64,000 nucleotides of DNA from NCBI RefSeq assembly GCF_033958435.1, contig NC_134137.1, positions 176,465,501 through 176,529,500 of the forward strand, given 5' to 3'. Source of the stretch: Carettochelys insculpta (Eukaryota; Chordata; Testudines; Carettochelyidae). Below the pieces are notes generated by a model that ran no database searches, had not been told where the DNA came from, and worked only from the letters and a program-made list of their open reading frames with translations. Made by a program: the position numbers and the translations under genes. This document shows, in pieces, positions 11,492 through 23,965 of the stretch (position 1 is its first letter; each line of letters begins with the position of its first letter).

Positions 11492-11742
11492 AAAGTGACA
11501 AAGTCATTGTGTCTGTCACTCAATTACTGCCTCTTGTTGAACTTCCACAAGTATTTTGCTCCTTATGGTATCACAACCTATGGCTTTGGCAGCAGCATGT
11601 TTCTGAAGTGCACTTGTTCAGCAAATTATTTATCTTTTTAAGGATTTTGGCAATAATAATGTGGGTGACAAAGACTATTTTTCCATACTTGCACCCAAAG
11701 CTTCCAGAAAAGAAACCCCCAAATCAGTCATTTCATCGTTTT

Positions 11743-12165
11743 GGCTGCACCTACACTACAGCAATCTGTCGACAGAAGTTATTGTCAGAAGATATCTTCT
11801 AACAAAACCTGTGTCGACAAGCTTGCTTCTACACATAAAAGCAGCTTGAAAGATCAACCCGCTCTGCTGACAGAGAGTGGCCAGACTACCCAGCTCTCTC
11901 TTGACAGAAGGGCCAACCGGAAGCTCTGCAAACAGGGCTGCCTGGTGAACCAAAAGCCCTATATGTCAACAGAGGGCCCCCACAGTGTCTACACTATAGT
12001 TTTGCGGACAGATTCTGTTGACAGAAGCTTTCTGCCTCATAGGGGAGAGACAGAACTCTCCTCAGAAAACGACTGCATTCTGTTGACAGTTTTGTGACAG
12101 AATGCATTTTAGGTATAGATGCTTCATGGGTTTTGTTGAGAAAACCCTATAGTGTAAATGTGGTT
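11743..12165. mobile_element. MITE with GTCGACAGAAG interior
   Basis: The left end GGCTGCACCTACACTAC pairs with a right end whose reverse complement is AACCACATTTACACTATAG. The interior repeats variants of TCTGTCGACAGAAG (11,765; 12,010; 12,080). It is non-coding; the frames 11,741-12,097 and 11,661-11,849 are accidental. Confidence 0.82.
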
Positions 12166-12992
12166 TGTGTGATTTCCCACCATTCCTCCTCCTTCCCAAT
12201 GGTTAGAGTTCCTGACTATGACCTGAAAAGCATTTATTGGGATTGTGGCTAGGCAAATCGTTGATTCATTTGGTTTCAGAAATCAAGAAAGAAAAACAGA
12301 CCATAAGCCAGGGCCACAAAAAGAAGAAAGAAGAGGTCCACTATTGCAAAAAAATAACAAATTGGGCTAATAAAAAGAAATCCCTCTTGCATGGTTGAGG
12401 AGTGAAATATGAATAATGCCTCTTACACAGAAAGCTTGCTGCAAACCAAACTCCAGCCAACAAGGGCAAAACCAAGTTATTCCATGAGGTCTGGAAACAT
12501 TTTAAAGGTCTGTCTATGCTAGGAAAATGACCTATTGCTGACAAGCATTGACAGCGGCAGAAATCCCTCTTTCCCCTATGCACTATTTTCCTCTCAACTG
12601 GTATTAAAAATGATATAGTTGCTAATATCAGTGGGACAACAATCATTTTCAACACCCTTATAGAAAGCCTGTCTGGTGGAATGGGTGTCCACCATGCTCC
12701 TAGTAACAGTGCAAAAATGGTTTTGTCTCTCTGAAACTAGCCAATGTAAATCTCTTCAACACTAGCTGAGGGGGAAGAAAGTGAGACCTGATCCATTGCT
12801 GACAACTTCTGGCAGCAGCAGCAGCAGGTAATTTCCCTCATGCAGATGGACTCTTGAGTCTTGTCTACATTGTTGCTAACACTGGTTCATCTCTGAGAGC
12901 ACTAGGAGATGATTGTGTTGACAAGTTCTCAGTTGCCACCACCATTTGAAGCACTGCTTCACCTAACACTGCTTAGCACTTCTAAACTGACA
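12166..12992. other. Mostly unrecognised; possible decayed MITE
   Basis: About 12,510-12,950 contains GTCTGTCTATGCTAGG and, much later, CTTGTCTACATTGTTG in the same sense, with TTGCTGACAA repeats. It could be a decayed MITE of the GTCGACAGAAG kind, but the ends cannot be paired. Confidence 0.3.
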
Positions 12993-13196
12993 GGCTGTGT
13001 CTACACTTAGGAAAAACTTTGAACTGGCCATACTAATGGCCAAATTGAAGAATACTAATGAGGTGCTGAAATGAATATTCAGAGCCTCATTAGCATGCTG
13101 CCGGCTGCAGCACTTCGAAAGTGCTGTGTCTTCTACCCAGGGGTCCTTTTCAAAAGGACCCTGCAAACATTGAAATCACCTTACTTCTATCAGCTG
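12993..13196 (+). mobile_element. Fold-back MITE, left half only
   Basis: Collinear with the left half of the complete element at 51,330-51,765: GGCTGTGTCTACACTTAGG, ACTGGCCATACTAATGGCC, CCTCATTAGCATGCTG, then GGTCCTTTTCAAAAGGACCC. It stops at the symmetry centre, where CR1 sequence takes over, so only one arm survives. Confidence 0.8.
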
Positions 13197-13562
13197 AATG
13201 GCCCCACAACCTCTCTGATCACCCTCCTATTTTTAACATGCCTGTAGAAAACCTTCTTGTTACCCTTCACATCCCTTGCCCACTGCAGTGCCAGTTGTGC
13301 TTTTGCTTTCCAGATTACTCCCCGGCATTCTCTAGCCATATATTTATACTCCTCCTTATCATCTGTCCAAGTTGCCACTTCTTATAGCATTCTTTTTGAG
13401 TTTGAGCTCACCAAGGATTTCCCTGTTAAGCCAAGCTGGTTGCTTACCATTGTTTGCTTTTCTTACTGTGCGTCGGGATGGTTTGTTCCTGTGCCTTTAC
13501 AAGACTTCCTTAAAATACTGCTAGTTCTCCTGAACTCCTGTGCCCTAAAGAGGGGAAAGTAG
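13197..13562 (-). mobile_element. CR1 LINE, fragment between endonuclease and RT
   Basis: A minus frame (13,378 to 13,190) has the CR1 linker pattern EYK.MARECRGVIWKAKA...ARDVKGNKK.FY..V followed by VGP. The upstream minus sequence continues into the family's TGGTTTGTTCCTGTGCC block. It is an internal fragment without RT catalytic residues and is dead. Confidence 0.85.
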
Positions 13563-15733
13563 TGTAGGACCAACTTCAAAGCTGCTTGGAACCCTCTGCA
13601 ACCCAGAGCAGCCTTACCAAGGGCTAGAATTTGGCCCAGAGACGTTAAGACATAGCACTTAGTAAACTAAAGTGAATTTAATTCTCCATTAAGGCAGCAG
13701 CTCAATATTGCCCTGGCATAGAAGCCATGTGACACCCATTTTCTCACCCCCAGACGTGCAGGAGTTTGGGCCACAGCACAATGCAGACTTGAGATTTTGC
13801 CCAATGAAGCAGTTTCTAGGAAGATGTTATCTGCCTAAAAAAGTTGAAACAAGCCTGAAACTGACAAGCTGCATTGGGAATACTCAGAAGTTGCTCACCT
13901 TTCCTCACAGGACCCACAGTGGAAGGAAGCTGGAATGAAGCCACTTCTACACTTCCTACAGCTGCACTGAATGTTCCTCTGGAGCACCTGGGGTCAAATT
14001 TATCATGACTTGTCCAAGGTTGCAATTGTGTCTAAGAGCCAGGACTGCACAGATCAAACCTGGATTAGAGCTCAGAAGATTCTGGTTGTTGTATCCATGT
14101 TCCGAGCATCAAGTTATGATGCCTGTTGAGCAATGGCTATGAAACCTTTTCTGGAAAGATGCTTTTGGGTCACTCCTTACTCCTTGTGTGTTGCAAAGGT
14201 ATAATTTCTCCTTTTACAGTTAAATATGGTAGCCTTGTGTTGTTTCCACTAGATGGCATCTCAGTTCTTCATGACATACCTCAGTTCTACAGCATTTTTC
14301 TAATGCGGCTAGACATCACACTGCTCGTATATCATAATTCTGTTGTTTCACAATTAAACATGAGTGAATATATTATTAGCCTGTGGCCGCTTCTATTCCT
14401 GGATACTCAGGAAAGCCTGTTGAGCTACAACATTGCAATAACTTTCCTGTGAACATGCCTTCCAGAAAGTGACAAAGCCAGAAATGACCTTCCAATGGTA
14501 CTGAATCAGTCTTTCCAGTAATGGCTGATGAAGTCATTTCCAGGTGCACAGCCAGATTTTCAACTCTTAACAAAGAGGGTGGTCTATAAATCCATCAACT
14601 CTAGCAGTGACAAAACAAAGATATTGTTACCTCAAAATTTCACCTCTGTCTTGCTTTGCAGAATGTTCAAGCTGTATTGCTTGTGCCATAACAGCTAGCA
14701 GCAACCTAATAGCTGTACCACAAATTTATTTAATAAATGCCAAGTCCCAGTATCTTTTCAGCACTTGTAGTTATGATGCAGTTTGAAATTTTAATGGAGG
14801 CCCAGGCTGACTTGTCTTGAACATAAAATGAAAGGGCCCCATTGGTACTGGGTTTGCAATCCAATTTCTGATTAAGAAGTCTGCCTTTAATGACAACGAT
14901 TTATTAATGTGTTCTCAAGTCCACAAAGGCTGAACTTGCCTGCAGCTCAGTGCAGTAAAGACTCCGAACAAATTTGGTATTTAAATTTGCACTGTTCTGA
15001 CACACCACAGTCCCAATTCCCCCACTTCACTACAACATGTTTGAGTCCGTGGGATCAGTGGTACAAAACTGCAGTAGCACTGGGAAGAACCAGGCCCTAA
15101 AACACAGAAGGAAGATTTAATGCACAGCTAAAAGTAACCTAACAGTTTCGGTTAAGGAGGTAGACATCAGGGTCTTGATCAGCAGCTGTGCTGATGGCCA
15201 CTTGCAGTAGCAGTCCCTCTACTTGGGGAGAGAATGAGAGCCCAAACTAGTGCTCACTGAAATCCGTGGAGAGACACTCATTACATGGAATGGATTTTGA
15301 ATTAGGCCCTGAATGCTCAGTCCTGCTCTTTTCCTCAGACGTCCCTGGGAGCAGGAAATGAAAAAGAGGAGCACACGGAACTCTGAGCTGTCGTCCCGTC
15401 CTCTAACCTCAATTCACACCAGGCCCAAAATACACACTCCCTGAAGACGGGGAGAAGCATGGGGAGAGGTTTGTATCGCAGGGATTTGTACAATCTGTCT
15501 GGCTTTCTTCTAGGAGCAGTGCAGCTCCACTCTGCCCCCAGATCAGACTGTGGCATTTTAGTGTCAAAGTCTGTCTGCTTAGAACGGATTGGGAATATGC
15601 TACTGCAGTGCACGCAGCCTAAGCTAACAGCGGAGGGAAATGAAGAACCTTTACTGACATAGTCCTTTGCTCTGAGTAAATTAGGGCTCGATGACTCAGA
15701 GAGTGCCCACGAATCAACATACTGGGTGTAAGG
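13563..15733. other. No recognised feature
   Basis: Over 2 kb with no supported gene or repeat. The 146-codon minus frame near 15,335-15,775 and the 108-codon plus frame at 14,126-14,452 lack recognisable domains. Confidence 0.4.
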
Positions 15734-16603
15734 CAGGAGTGGAGAATAATTTTCTGGGAGCAGGGGGCACCTCAAGACTTTGGTAAGTGGTCAAGGGCTG
15801 CACTTTTCTATGGCTGAGGTGTAGGATGGTGGTTGGGTGCAGAAAGGAGCTCTGGGTAGGGGAATTGAGGTGCTGGAGAGGGAGTGGGGTCTGAAAGGGA
15901 GTTTGGGCAAAGGAGGGGATTGTAGCCTGGAGCAGGGGATTTGGGTGCAGGGTCCAGGAGGGGGTGTAGGTGCAGGAGAGGATTCTGGCCTGGGCGAGGG
16001 ATATAGGAGTGGGCGCAGTGTCCGGGAGGGAGCTGTGACCTGGGACGGGGGAGGAGGATGCAGAGGGTTTGGGTGGTGACCTGGGGCATAGGATTGGGTG
16101 CAGGGTCTGGGGTTTGGGAGGGAGGAGGGGGGCAGGCTGTGGCCAGAAGGCACTTACTGATGCAACTCCCAGCCAGCTGCACTCTCAGGCAGGCTTTCCT
16201 GCCACCAAGCAGCTCCAGACCATTCAAAGTGTCTGGCTGTTCCACGTGGCTCTCTGCGCTGTGAGTGTGTGTGTGGTCGAGGGGAAGGCTTCCCACGCTG
16301 CCCCAGCCCCCAGCAAAATCTCTCAGCTTCTATTTACTGGAAACCTGCCAATGGGAGCTGAGAAATTGTGCTGCACTTCCCCCATCAAAATCTCTTAGCT
16401 CCCATTGGTTGGTCTCCAGGCAACAGACACTGAGAGATTTTGCTGGGGTCAGGGGCAGCATGTTCCCACTGCAGTGCAGAGAGCGTGAGGGAACAGCCAG
16501 CCACACTGAGTGGTACTGCTCTGTGCTGCAGAGATGGGCCATGGGCCAGATTAAAAGATTGGTGGGCCAGATCCAGCCCGCAGGTCATATCTTTCCACCC
16601 CTG
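15734..16603. mobile_element. hAT-type non-autonomous element, 870 bp
   Basis: The left end CAGGAGTGGAGAATAATTTT and the right end, reverse-complemented CAGGGGTGGAAAGATATG followed by GCGGGCTGGATCTGGCCC, are typical hAT termini. Flanking octamers (GTGTAAGG and AAGTATGG) agree at only 5 of 8 positions, so the duplication is decayed or unproven. The interior is G-rich and minisatellite-like at 15,830-16,140, then has CAAAATCTCTCAGCTTC inverted blocks at 16,310-16,450. No transposase. Confidence 0.8.
15830..16140. repeat. G-rich degenerate minisatellite inside hAT element
   Basis: Loose repetition of GGGTGCAGGGTCTGGAG and GAGGGGATTCTGGCCTGGG. The proline-rich minus frames (for example 16,296-15,808) are its translation and are not genes. 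Confidence 0.75.
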
Positions 16604-16699
16604 AAGTATGGAATACTGCACTTCTTGGTAACTGTATGGAGTGCATGTTAGGGGCTGGGGAAGGCCACAACACCTCACTGCAGTCTTGCTGCCACCTGG

Positions 16700-17065
16700 T
16701 TCAGGGTGGGGCAGTGGTCACTATGGGGCTCAATTCCCCTTTAACTGGGCCAAGCAGGCAAGCCACATGGAAGCACCTCACCCTGGGGCAGGGTGGGGCA
16801 GCCCTCAGCACAGCGCTTAATCCCATGCCATCAGGGCTACGCAGGAAAACAGTAAGTAGGTGCTTCACCCTGGGGCTGGGCATGGCAGCAGTCAGTGCAA
16901 GGCTCAGCTCCTAGAAGCCGGGCTGGCAAGCAAACAGGAAGTCAGTAGTTTGCCCTGGAGCAGGGCAGGGTAGCTGTCTGTAGGAGGGCAGGCAAACAGT
17001 AAGTAAATGGCTCACTCTGGTGCAAGGCAGAGCAGCAGGCAAACCATCAAGTCAGTGCAGGTCTA
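16700..17065. repeat. Degenerate tandem repeat, about 65-90-bp units
   Basis: About five copies of a unit recognised by CACCCTGGGGCAGGGYRGGGCAG at about 16,700, 16,787, 16,866, 16,952 and 17,016, with intervening GGCAAGCAAACAGYAAGTA. Spacing varies from 64 to 90. It adjoins the right end of the hAT element but lies outside it. Confidence 0.75.
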
Positions 17066-17321
17066 GCAAGGCAGAAGGCCCACCCACCCCACTGCACCCC
17101 AGCCCAGGGCCCTAACAGCAGCTGACAGTAGCTGGCAGTCAGTGGGGATGCAGGCTGCAACACACTGAGGTTGGTTCTGGCATCCCTGGGCTACTTCTTA
17201 CCTCTACCTCCTTTGGTGCAGGGTCCCACTCAGGGTCATCCAGGAGTCCAGGAAGGTCCACTTCCTCTGGGCAGGTCAGTGCCTTATTCAACCTATGGAT
17301 GGAAAAAATTAGAGGGAACTC

Positions 17322-18425
17322 TGCTCTGGATTTTCTCCAGTTTGTCCATATCTTTCCTCAAATGTGGCACCCAGAAATAGATATAGTACTCTAGGTGTGG
17401 CCTAACTGGTGTGGAGTAGAGTAGAAGAATTAATTTTTGTGTCTTGATTATAACACTCATGCTAATGCAGCCCAGAATTATGTTTGCTTTTTTTGGCACA
17501 GTGTTATCCTGTTGACACATATTTAGCTAGTGGTCCTCTATGACCCCTTGATCCCTTTCAGCAATACTCCTGCAGCCACTTCCCATTTGTATGTGTTTAA
17601 CGGATTGTTTCCTCTTGAGTGACTTCCTTTTAATTTGCACTTTTGTTTAATTTCATCCTATTTCTGTCAGACCATTTCTCCCATTTTTCCAGAACATTTT
17701 GAATTTTCACCCTATCCTCCAAAGCATTTGAAACTGTACCCAACATGTTATCATCTACAAACTTTATAAGCATACTTTTTATGCCAGTATCTAAGTCATT
17801 GATGAAGATGTTGGTTAGAACTAGTCCAAGAACTAATCCTTCTGGAACTCCACTCATTACTCCCTCTACAACTGTGAACCATTGGTAATTATTACTCACT
17901 GATAATGGTTAGCCAAACAGTTATGATCCCACTTAAAAATAGCCCCATCTATGTTGTATTTCCCTAGTTTGTTGATGAGAAGGTCATGTAAGGCTGTATC
18001 AAAAGCCTTACTAAAGTCTAGATATAATACATCTACTGCTTCCCCTCCTATCCGCAAGGGGAAAAAAAAGTACCAGGGTGGTTTGACAAGATTTATTCTT
18101 CACAAATCCATGCTGAATATTACTTATAACCATATCATTTTCAAAACGTTTGCAAACCGATTCTTTAATTATTTGCTCCATTATTGTTCCTGGCACAGAA
18201 GTTAAGTTGACTGGTCTATAATTCCCTGAGTTGCTCTTATTTTCTTTGTTATAGATTTGGACAAGACGTGCCCTTTTCCAGTCTTCTGGAGCCACTCCCG
18301 GCTTTTATGACTTTCCAAAGATAGCTTCAATCAGCTTCTTGAGTATTCTAGGATGCATTCCATCAAGACCTCATGATTTGAAGACACCTAACTCGCCCAA
18401 GTAAGACATCTAACTTACCCAAGTA
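17322..18425 (-). mobile_element. CR1 LINE, RT to C-terminal part
   Basis: Minus-strand CR1 covering the reverse-transcriptase core and downstream ORF2. The 3' UTR and tail are missing at the left, where CR1 similarity stops near 17,322. The right limit is not sharp: CR1-like bases fade near 18,380-18,425. Confidence 0.9.
17630..18295 (-). pseudogene. CR1 ORF2 reverse transcriptase, broken
   Basis: Read on the minus strand, the RT appears in two frames. The first has WKRARLVQIYNKENKS followed by NYRPVNLTS (RT motifs 1-2) at 18,295-18,011. The second has VPEGLVLGL...INDLD and the catalytic box KFVDDN at 17,899-17,630. A frameshift and a stop lie between them. The normal box is F/Y-A-DD; here alanine is replaced by valine but both aspartates remain. 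Further on, 17,520-17,293 gives the LGCI...HLEY...W.PHLRKDMDKLEKIQ region. It is non-functional. Confidence 0.9.
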
Positions 18426-19470
18426 TCACTAACTATGTTAGTAAGCAGTACAACTGCAATGCTGCTAGAAATTTTCCCTTTTAAAAAAAAAGAGTTTAAT
18501 TTACACAAAGTTCTATTGCCATGGCACTATTGACATAATTAAATATCTAAGCACATCTTCATTTAGATGCATATATCTTCTATAATAAAATAGCCATCAA
18601 TAAATTTCAGGGTAAGTTCCTTCATGATAGAAGCCGATGTCCAAAATTCACTGTAACTGATGTGACTTTTTTTTCTGGAGTATTCAATTGCTGGGAAAGA
18701 TTAGAAGCATAATGAAGGAAAATGTCACCATCTGGTCTCAGACTGGCTTGGAGAGGGAAATGAAAAAAAATATTATTCCTAAAGGTAATTTATCATTTTG
18801 ACACAAAGATAACGAAATGTTCATTAAAAGGAACCAAATATTATAATCACCATTAAGTGTTTATAATTTCTTGTAACCTTTTTTTTTCATTCTTGTCCTT
18901 CAGTTTCACAGAAGAGATGACCAAATTAAAGCATGAAAGTGCTGCAGGTACAGTGAGAAACAGATGGCTGGAACAGTGGACTAAACTTAGACAGCATGCA
19001 AAAAACCCAGAACCCCTAAGACTACTTGGTGAATAAGCTAATACTCGCTGATTCTGGAATACACTACAGCACTACAGACCTATGGTTTGCATGCAATAGC
19101 CATGTCGCTTTTGGAAGAATGATTTGTTGTGGACTGCTGCTAAAACTCAAATAAAAGAACTGAGATGATAGATTTGCACCAAATCAGTGATCTGTGTTAA
19201 GGGCAACAATGAAACCCTAACACATTAGGTAAGATGACAGACCATTACATTCCCAGCCCTTTGTGGAGATTGAGTCCCATTTTCAGTGCATTACATTTTG
19301 CAATGATTGGCCTCTCTTTCTGGCATATTTGTTAAAGCCTTGCTATCACAATAAAGCTCAGAGGTGTAGCCACGTTTTTCCTGTATGTTCTGTGCGTTCA
19401 CAAATGACAAGCAGTCCTGTAGCCCCAATAAAGATGTTACACAATGTGTGTTGGTAAGAGACAAGTGGGT
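18426..19470. other. No recognised feature
   Basis: AT-rich; no supported gene or repeat. Confidence 0.45.
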
Positions 19471-19537
19471 TTCTGCTACACTACGATGGGTCCTGTTGGA
19501 GGGGCCATGACAATGAGGCAATTTGAAGCAAGCTAAT

Positions 19538-19818
19538 AAGGCCCTGACATGCATATTCAGTGCCTCATTAGCATAATGGTGGCTGCATGAACAAACATTG
19601 ATTTTCAGATTGAGAGTGTAGATGGGGGCAGTTTTGAAATAAGTGCCCCGCTTCGACATTCCCTTACTCCCGTAGAACGAGATTGGAGTAAGGGAGTGTC
19701 AAAGCGGGGCACTCATTTCGAAGCTGCCCCCATCTTCACTGTCAATCTGAAAATCAATGTTTGTTCACACAGCCACCATTATGCTAATGAGGCACTGAAT
19801 ATGCATGTCAGCTCCTCA
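19538..19818. mobile_element. Fold-back MITE, about 280-bp palindrome
   Basis: Arms 19,538-19,670 and 19,685-19,818 are inverted copies around a 14-base turn. Matching blocks are TGACATGCATATTCAGTGCC/its reverse, CCTCATTAGCATAATGGTGG, ATTTTCAGATTGA and GTGCCCCGCTTCGACATTCC. The layout and the ATGCTAATGAGGCRCTGAATATGCAT motif match the elements at 47.8 and 51.3 kb, but the GTCTACAC ends are not clear here. Confidence 0.85.
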
Positions 19819-19830
19819 TGTTTCCCTCTA

Positions 19831-20289
19831 ATAGCTCTAGCACCAAAAGGCTCATATATAAAACATAGATATTTGGCATGAAAAGGAGGTCTAGAGTACC
19901 TTCGTGCTGGGGATTCATCATACCTGCAAGAATCTCCAGGCCAACACCAATCAAACTGACTTCATGGCTGAGAGTATGAAGGAGATATTGTGGGACTCAG
20001 GTTTTGGCCCAGTGTGCACAGCGTGTGTGGTAGAAGGCAGTGGAGAATAAGGCTTGAAGATTTTCCGTGCAATGCTCATTTAAATTTGCTGCAATCTGAG
20101 CTTCAACAACTTGATTCACTGAGCTACTTGACTCTGGTTAACAATGTTGTGTAAGCTCATATAGAAGATGAGTGGACCTTTATGTTCAACCAACACCCTT
20201 AGTCTTCTTAAGTAGCTGCTTCATTGTGAAAGCACTGGGTTGCATCAGGCAGGTAAGTGACAAAAATATCTCCACACGACAGAGAGTCT
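19831..20289. other. No recognised feature
   Basis: No gene or repeat supported. Confidence 0.4.
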
Positions 20290-20533
20290 ACTGGCATAGC
20301 TATGTCACTGTAGCAATATCAGCATAGCCCAGTAGTGCAGACGTGATGGAAGGGATTTCCCATCATTGCAGAAACATCACATCCCTGAATGATGGCAGCT
20401 AGCTCAATGTAAGTATTCTGCTATCAACATAGCTGTGTCTATACTGCAGGTTAGACCGACACAATTACATCAGTCAGGGACATGGATTGTTTATGTAGCT
20501 ACATCAACCTAACTTTTAAGTGAGGTCAAGCCA
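20290..20533. mobile_element. Decayed MITE, limits uncertain
   Basis: Contains ATAGCTGTGTCTATACTGC, TAGCTACATCAACCTAACTT and a right end TTTTAAGTGAGGTCAAGCC that resembles the sauropsid MITE end AGTGTAGACCAGGCC. The left end cannot be fixed. Confidence 0.45.
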
Positions 20534-20640
20534 GAGACTGCTATCATCCTCCCAGAGCACTTGGCACAGTTCCTGCCCTGGAGCAATGACTTACAATTGC
20601 TGCAAAGGTAAGCACTGGGAGCACTTGGAATTGCCTAGAT

Positions 20641-20941
20641 CAGTGTTTCTTAAACTTTTTGGGACCATGCAACACCAAACAATTTTATGCAGAACACCTA
20701 TGAAAATTTTCTTCAAAAGAATTCTTGCCAGGATCCCCACCCCCATCAAAAAAGCAACATAAGCAGTAAAACCAAAATGAAGTAATCAATCATAGATCAT
20801 AACAAAGAAGAAGTAACACCGTATCTGGTTTGAATAACATAAAGTATATACCCTCCGTGTATATTTCCAAATGCTTGTGGTGTGCCTGCGAGTTGTTCAT
20901 GAAACACCAGTGTTCTGTGGAACATAGTTTAAGAAACACTG
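20641..20941. mobile_element. hAT-type MITE, 301 bp
   Basis: The left end CAGTGTTTCTTAAACTTTTT matches the reverse-complemented right end CAGTGTTTCTTAAACTATGT. The flanking octamers GCCTAGAT (20,633-20,640) and CTCTAGAT (20,942-20,949) agree at 6 of 8 bases, as expected for an aged 8-bp hAT duplication. Interior AT-rich and non-coding. Confidence 0.88.
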
Positions 20942-20949
20942 CTCTAGAT

Positions 20950-22104
20950 AATTTTCTTGTTAAATGGCTAAGGGAGTGGGGCTGGAGGAGGACATGGTAT
21001 CATTGAAAGAGCGAGCAGAGGAGATGATGGTTACACTCCCCATAGTCATGCCTCCAAGGAGAAGTCTGCAGCTTCAGACAAGTATCCAAAAAAAAAAAAT
21101 TATGGATCTTTAATGTCACAATTAGTTTAAAATGTTTGCAATTATGACCAACTTCTTTCAGTACGAGAGGGAAAAGGGGCAGACATCTGATCTTTTTGGT
21201 TACGTATCATGAGCTGGCTTCTCAGCTGAAGTAAATAACACACCTCTGTTGACTTCTGTCTCAATTTGCATCAACCGTGGAGAGGCTGGCTGAAAATGGC
21301 ATGCTGTGTGCAAAAAGTGGTGTGTTGAGAAGAGGCTTCCACTGGGAGAGAAACAAAAAACAGCCTAATATATTTTAACTCTGTTGCTTTCAAAGCACTT
21401 GCTCCTGAGCAAGTTTCCTCAAGGCAAAGTTGAAGCTTCAGCAGATATATTTTAAAGTAACGGTAATTAAGCCTTCCTTAGATTTCAGCCGGAGAGCACT
21501 GAAGAAATCCTGCTCACCAGGCAGGTTTTTTCAGGCATTCACAGCCCATAAAGCTATTTGTTCATCAATATCCAATCTGCACATGGTGCCCTCCCCCTCT
21601 TTCTACTTCCATTCTAACATTCTCAAGAAAACCTACCTCTCCCAGGGGTTCCGTACATTCCAAGCATTTTTTTTTTTTTAAATCTAGCAGTGCTGAAAGC
21701 TACCCTATTATTTCTCTGCACTCCTGCGGTAGATCTTATCATGTAGCTGATCTATAGCATCCCTCACAAAGCAGGCAGAAGGCCTCTTCTAAACTGAGAG
21801 TTCAGCTGAGCATCATATGCCTATCAGAAAATAGTAATGCAGAGCCAGACATTGTAGGCAAACTGGTAAAAGAGTGGTTTAACAAAGTTGCAATCTCAAA
21901 CAGTTTGCTTAGCTCAAGTTAATACATCAAAATCCTAGCCTGGCAGCAGAACTCCATTTGACTACATAAAGTAATTAATCTTTTTGGAATCAAGGCTGAA
22001 ATACTGATGAGGGCTTTAAACTAGGAGATGTTGGGAGAAGGCTGGGAGAGATGCAGGAAATCTTCGCGCCTTACCTCAATACACAGGAAGAGGAAAAGCA
22101 GCTA
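20950..22104. other. No recognised feature
   Basis: Short A and T runs (about 21,089-21,100 and 21,667-21,680) only; no gene supported. Confidence 0.45.
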
Positions 22105-22111
22105 TAGGATA

Positions 22112-22202
22112 ATGGATAATACTTAGTCCTGACCATTGTGCAAGGGACTGGACTACGTGATCTCTCCGGGTCCTTTCCACTCCTGCGATTCTGATTCTAT
22201 GA
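22112..22202 (+). mobile_element. CR1 LINE 3' end (copy A)
   Basis: TAATACTTAGTCCTGACC, GGACTGGACTACGTGATCTC, CCTTTCCACTCCTGCGATTC and a terminal GATTCTATGA: the standard CR1 3' UTR end, plus orientation, directly followed by an internal CR1 segment. Confidence 0.85.
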
Positions 22203-22500
22203 TGAGTAATCTGGAGTCAGCAGAAGGCTTATACGGAATTAGAAAACGGAGTTGATTAGCAAAGAAAGCTACAGAATGGAGATGAGAAAATGTCAGACTA
22301 AAGTGAGAACTGCTCAAAGTCAAGCTCAACTACCTCTTTCCAAGGAAATTAAGATAAATAAGTGGGTTTTTGTTACATAAATACAAAAGAATAATGCAGT
22401 TGGCATCTGAGCTATGTTTTTCACATGCAAGAAAATTAAGTGATGTCTGAGAGAAATAACTGAAATGCTTCTACATGAATGCAAAGTGTCTAGACAATAA
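22203..22500 (+). mobile_element. CR1 internal segment (endonuclease-RT linker), copy A
   Basis: Translates to the CR1 linker pattern AK.S..MEMRK..TKVR.AQSQ..L.L.KEIK.N. It starts right after a CR1 3' end. The same 3'-end/linker junction recurs at 24,296, with about 80% identity over some 190 bases by eye. Confidence 0.75.
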
Positions 22501-22639
22501 AATGGAGCCACTGCAACTACTGGTTTAGAAAGTCAAATCAAATATGGGAACTATTGAAATGTGTTGACATAGCACTTGTGACTGTGATACAGATACTGAA
22601 GGGCATATGATGCAACTTTAAGACTTCCTTTCAGCAAGG

Positions 22640-23950
22640 AGACATCCTAAAAGAACTGGTCATAGGAAATAATTTTCATTGAGTGATCACAAGCTGAGTC
22701 AGTTTGAATTAAATGGAAGGATAATCAAACTCCAATAAACAGCTATGATAATATATTTCCAAAGGGCAGATGTGGTAAAATTAAGGGAATTTTTAAAAAG
22801 TCAAATAGACTGAAAAGATCAAGGGCTTAAAGGCAAAGGAGGCTTGGAAAGTCTTCAAATCAGCTATATAAAACCTATTTGAAATTTGAATCCCACAAGA
22901 AGGGGAAAAACTTATAGAGAGGCTACAATCTTATCTGAATGCACAAACACCTCAAAATGGCACAACAATAAAGTGAGTGCATAACTGTTCAGAAACCATT
23001 CCTAGACAAAAATAAGTGGTTCACAGTCAAGCTGGAATGGTATAGAAATAAGGTTTCACAGGGATTAGTACAGGATCCAATTTTTTTCAGCTTTTTTATC
23101 AGATTTAGATAATAGCACAGAGGGCACACTTATAAAGTTTACCGGGATGACACCAAGCTAGGAGGGGTTGTGAGTGCTTTGAAGGATAAGATTAAAAATA
23201 AAAATGCTCTGGAAATATTTGAGAAATGGTCTGAGGTAAATAGGATGAAATTCAATAAGAACAAATGCAAAATAATCCACTTAGGAAAGAATAATCAATT
23301 GCACACATACAAAATGGGAAATGACTGACTAGGAAGGAGTACTGCAGAAAGGGATCTGGAAGGCATAGTGAATCACAAGCTAAATATAAAGCAACAGCAT
23401 AACACTGTCACAAAAAAGAGCAAATATTCTGGGATGTATTAGCAGCAGTGTTGTACTAGACACAAGAAGTCATTCTTCCACTCTACCCTATGCTGATTAG
23501 ACTTCACCTGCAGTATTATGGCCAGTTCTGGGCACTCATTTGGGGTAAGATGTGGACAAAGTGAAGGAAGTCCTGAGAAGAGCAACAAAGATGATTAAAG
23601 GTCTAGAAAATATGAACTATGATGGAAGATTGAAAGAACCGGGTTTGGTTAGTCTGGAAAAGAGAAAACTGAGAAGGGAACTCGATAACAGTTTTCAAGA
23701 ATCTAAAATGTTGTACAAGGATGAGGGAGAAAAATTATTCTTAATCTCTAAGGCTTGGACAAGAAGCAATGGGCTGAAATTGCAGCAAGGGAGTTTCAAG
23801 TTGGACACTAGGAAAGTCTTCCTGACTGTCAAGGCAGTAAAGGACTGAAATAAATTGCCTTGGGAAGTTGTGGAATCTCTTTCACTGGAGATTTTCAAGA
23901 GCAGGTTAGGCAAACACCTGTCATGCATTATCTAAGTAATATTTAGTCCT
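22640..23950 (+). mobile_element. CR1 LINE, linker to 3' part (decayed)
   Basis: It begins with the pre-RT region (GAGTGATCACAAGCTGAGTC, AAGGGCAGATGTGG), jumps to mid-RT (TTCACAGGGATTAGTACAGG, TTTACCGGGATGACACC), then runs to the C-terminal frame at 23,552-23,848 (RRATKMIKGLENM...LFLISKAWTRSNGLKLQQG). The order shows internal deletion or rearrangement. Many stops; not functional. Confidence 0.85.
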
Positions 23951-23965
23951 GCCAGTAGTACAAGG

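Noticed and set aside
11260..11802. 180-codon plus-strand frame
   Set aside because: It begins inside the type A MITE, crosses its right end and runs into the next MITE; no domain, no homologue pattern.
15808..16296. 162-codon proline-rich minus frame
   Set aside because: Translation of the G-rich interior of a hAT element.
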